Below, one piece after another: positions 5,936 to 6,534 of a DNA stretch of 6,534 bases. The stretch lies in contig RFQF01000116.1 in the NCBI GenBank assembly GCA_009925805.1, forward strand, positions 1-6,534, written 5' to 3'. Position 1 is the stretch's first letter. Every line of letters starts with the position of its first letter. Source of the DNA: Flavobacteriia bacterium. GTDB lineage: Bacteria; Bacteroidota; Bacteroidia; Flavobacteriales_D; Crocinitomicaceae. The notes under the pieces are model-generated. The model saw only the letters and a list, made by a program, of their open reading frames with translations. It did not search any database and had not been told where the DNA came from. Made by a program: the position numbers and the translations under genes.

Positions 5936-6534
5936 TGAGGTTAGCAAATTTTAGCAAGACCGTTTTCGAGCCGTGATGCGGAAAGAAAATTACAGCTTTT
6001 TTGTCCGCTCCGTTCCCTTCTAATTGGGTAACGCGTCCTTTTCCAAAGCGGCTATGTTCCACGGTGGTTCCTACCAAAATTGCACTGAAATCTGAGGCGC
6101 CTCCGGGTTTGGCTGCAGCATCGCTCAAGGACTTTAGGGATTTGTGCGCGGGAGATGGGTTGAATTTTGGATTCAGTCCTCCCGACAAAGGACGGTCGCC
6201 TCCTCCCATCAAGGATTTCCCCTGTTGACTCCGCATTGGGCTTTCGAGGTGGAGGTATGCAGCATCAATTTCATCCAAAAAGCGGCTCGGTTCACTTTTG
6301 AAACTTTGATTGTACAAAAAGCGAATTCCTGCATAAGACAAGGTGCAAGATTGCATGGCCCGGGTAAGGGCTACGTAGAAAAGCCTGCGTTCCTCCTCCA
6401 GTTCACTACGGGAACTCGTGGCCATCTGGGAAGGAAATAAGTTCTCCTCCATTCCCACAATATACACATGCGGAAATTCCAACCCTTTGCTGGAGTGAAT
6501 CGTCATTAACGATACATGATTTTTTTCTTCCCCT
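5922..6534 (-). CDS. UvrD/PcrA-type ATP-dependent DNA helicase, C-terminal part (5' end outside window)
   Basis: This is the last ~204 codons of a superfamily 1A 3'-5' DNA helicase acting in repair and replication or transcription conflict. The reading frame is open to the window edge: residues GEEKNHVSL precede the first internal Met at 6506, so that ATG is not the start. Visible are motif V (VSLMTIHSSKGLEF, then VYIVGMEENLFPS) and motif VI (EEERRLFYVALTRA, containing the arginine that contacts ATP). A low-complexity Gly/Ser/Pro linker follows, and then a C-terminal Tudor-like domain (VGTTVEHSRFGKGRVTQLEG ... KAVIFFPHHG ... LLKFANLKVLE), which in PcrA/UvrD binds RNA polymerase. UvrD and PcrA cannot be separated from this part; the full-length family is about 720-780 residues. 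It converges with the kelch gene, with 4 nt between stop codons. Confidence 0.93.
   Translation of the reverse strand, partial: GEEKNHVSLMTIHSSKGLEFPHVYIVGMEENLFPSQMATSSRSELEEERRLFYVALTRAMQSCTLSYAGIRFLYNQSFKSEPSRFLDEIDAAYLHLESPMRSQQGKSLMGGGDRPLSGGLNPKFNPSPAHKSLKSLSDAAAKPGGASDFSAILVGTTVEHSRFGKGRVTQLEGNGADKKAVIFFPHHGSKTVLLKFANLKVLE

Noticed and set aside
1..6534. A new defence, mobile or biosynthetic system in the window
   Set aside because: All genes belong to recognisable housekeeping or common exported families; no transposase, integrase, toxin-antitoxin pair, reverse transcriptase, repeat array or RNA gene was found on either strand.

Overview
The window looks like ordinary chromosomal DNA from a member of the Bacteroidota, probably a flavobacterium-like lineage. 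Four things point there. Several starts are preceded by boxes resembling the Bacteroidetes -7 promoter element TAnnTTTG. Strong Shine-Dalgarno sequences are absent. The family mix is typical: an M61 peptidase, an Asp-box propeller and a kelch protein with a short sorting-domain-like tail, all with signal peptides. The PurT and UvrD/PcrA sequences also have a Bacteroidetes flavour. This placement comes from recognition, not from a tree.

Layout. Positions 1-234 (minus strand) are the first 78 codons of a VTC-domain (polyphosphate polymerase-like) protein that runs off the left edge. A short divergent promoter region separates it from a plus-strand block: purT (322-1476), then after 4 nt an M61-family metallopeptidase (1481-3130), then with a 38-nt overlap a secreted Asp-box beta-propeller of the sialidase superfamily (3093-4364). 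These three probably form one transcription unit. After about 80 nt come yjdM (4445-4798) and, 30 nt later, a secreted kelch propeller with a GTG start (4829-5917). At 5922-6534 the 3' part of a UvrD/PcrA helicase gene converges from the minus strand; only 4 nt separate the two stop codons, and a hairpin covers the junction.

The genes do not form an obvious single pathway. purT is purine biosynthesis, uvrD/pcrA is DNA repair, yjdM is a small cytosolic zinc-ribbon protein, and three genes encode exported proteins (a peptidase and two different beta-propellers). I found no mobile element, CRISPR array, RNA gene or recognisable new multi-gene system. The points most worth a second look are: the M61 peptidase seems to lack a block of its N-terminal domain that is normally conserved; the next gene's signal peptide is encoded out of frame inside the M61 C-terminus; the kelch protein has an exact 49-residue period; and the divergent promoters lie back to back, with a possibly leaderless VTC transcript.
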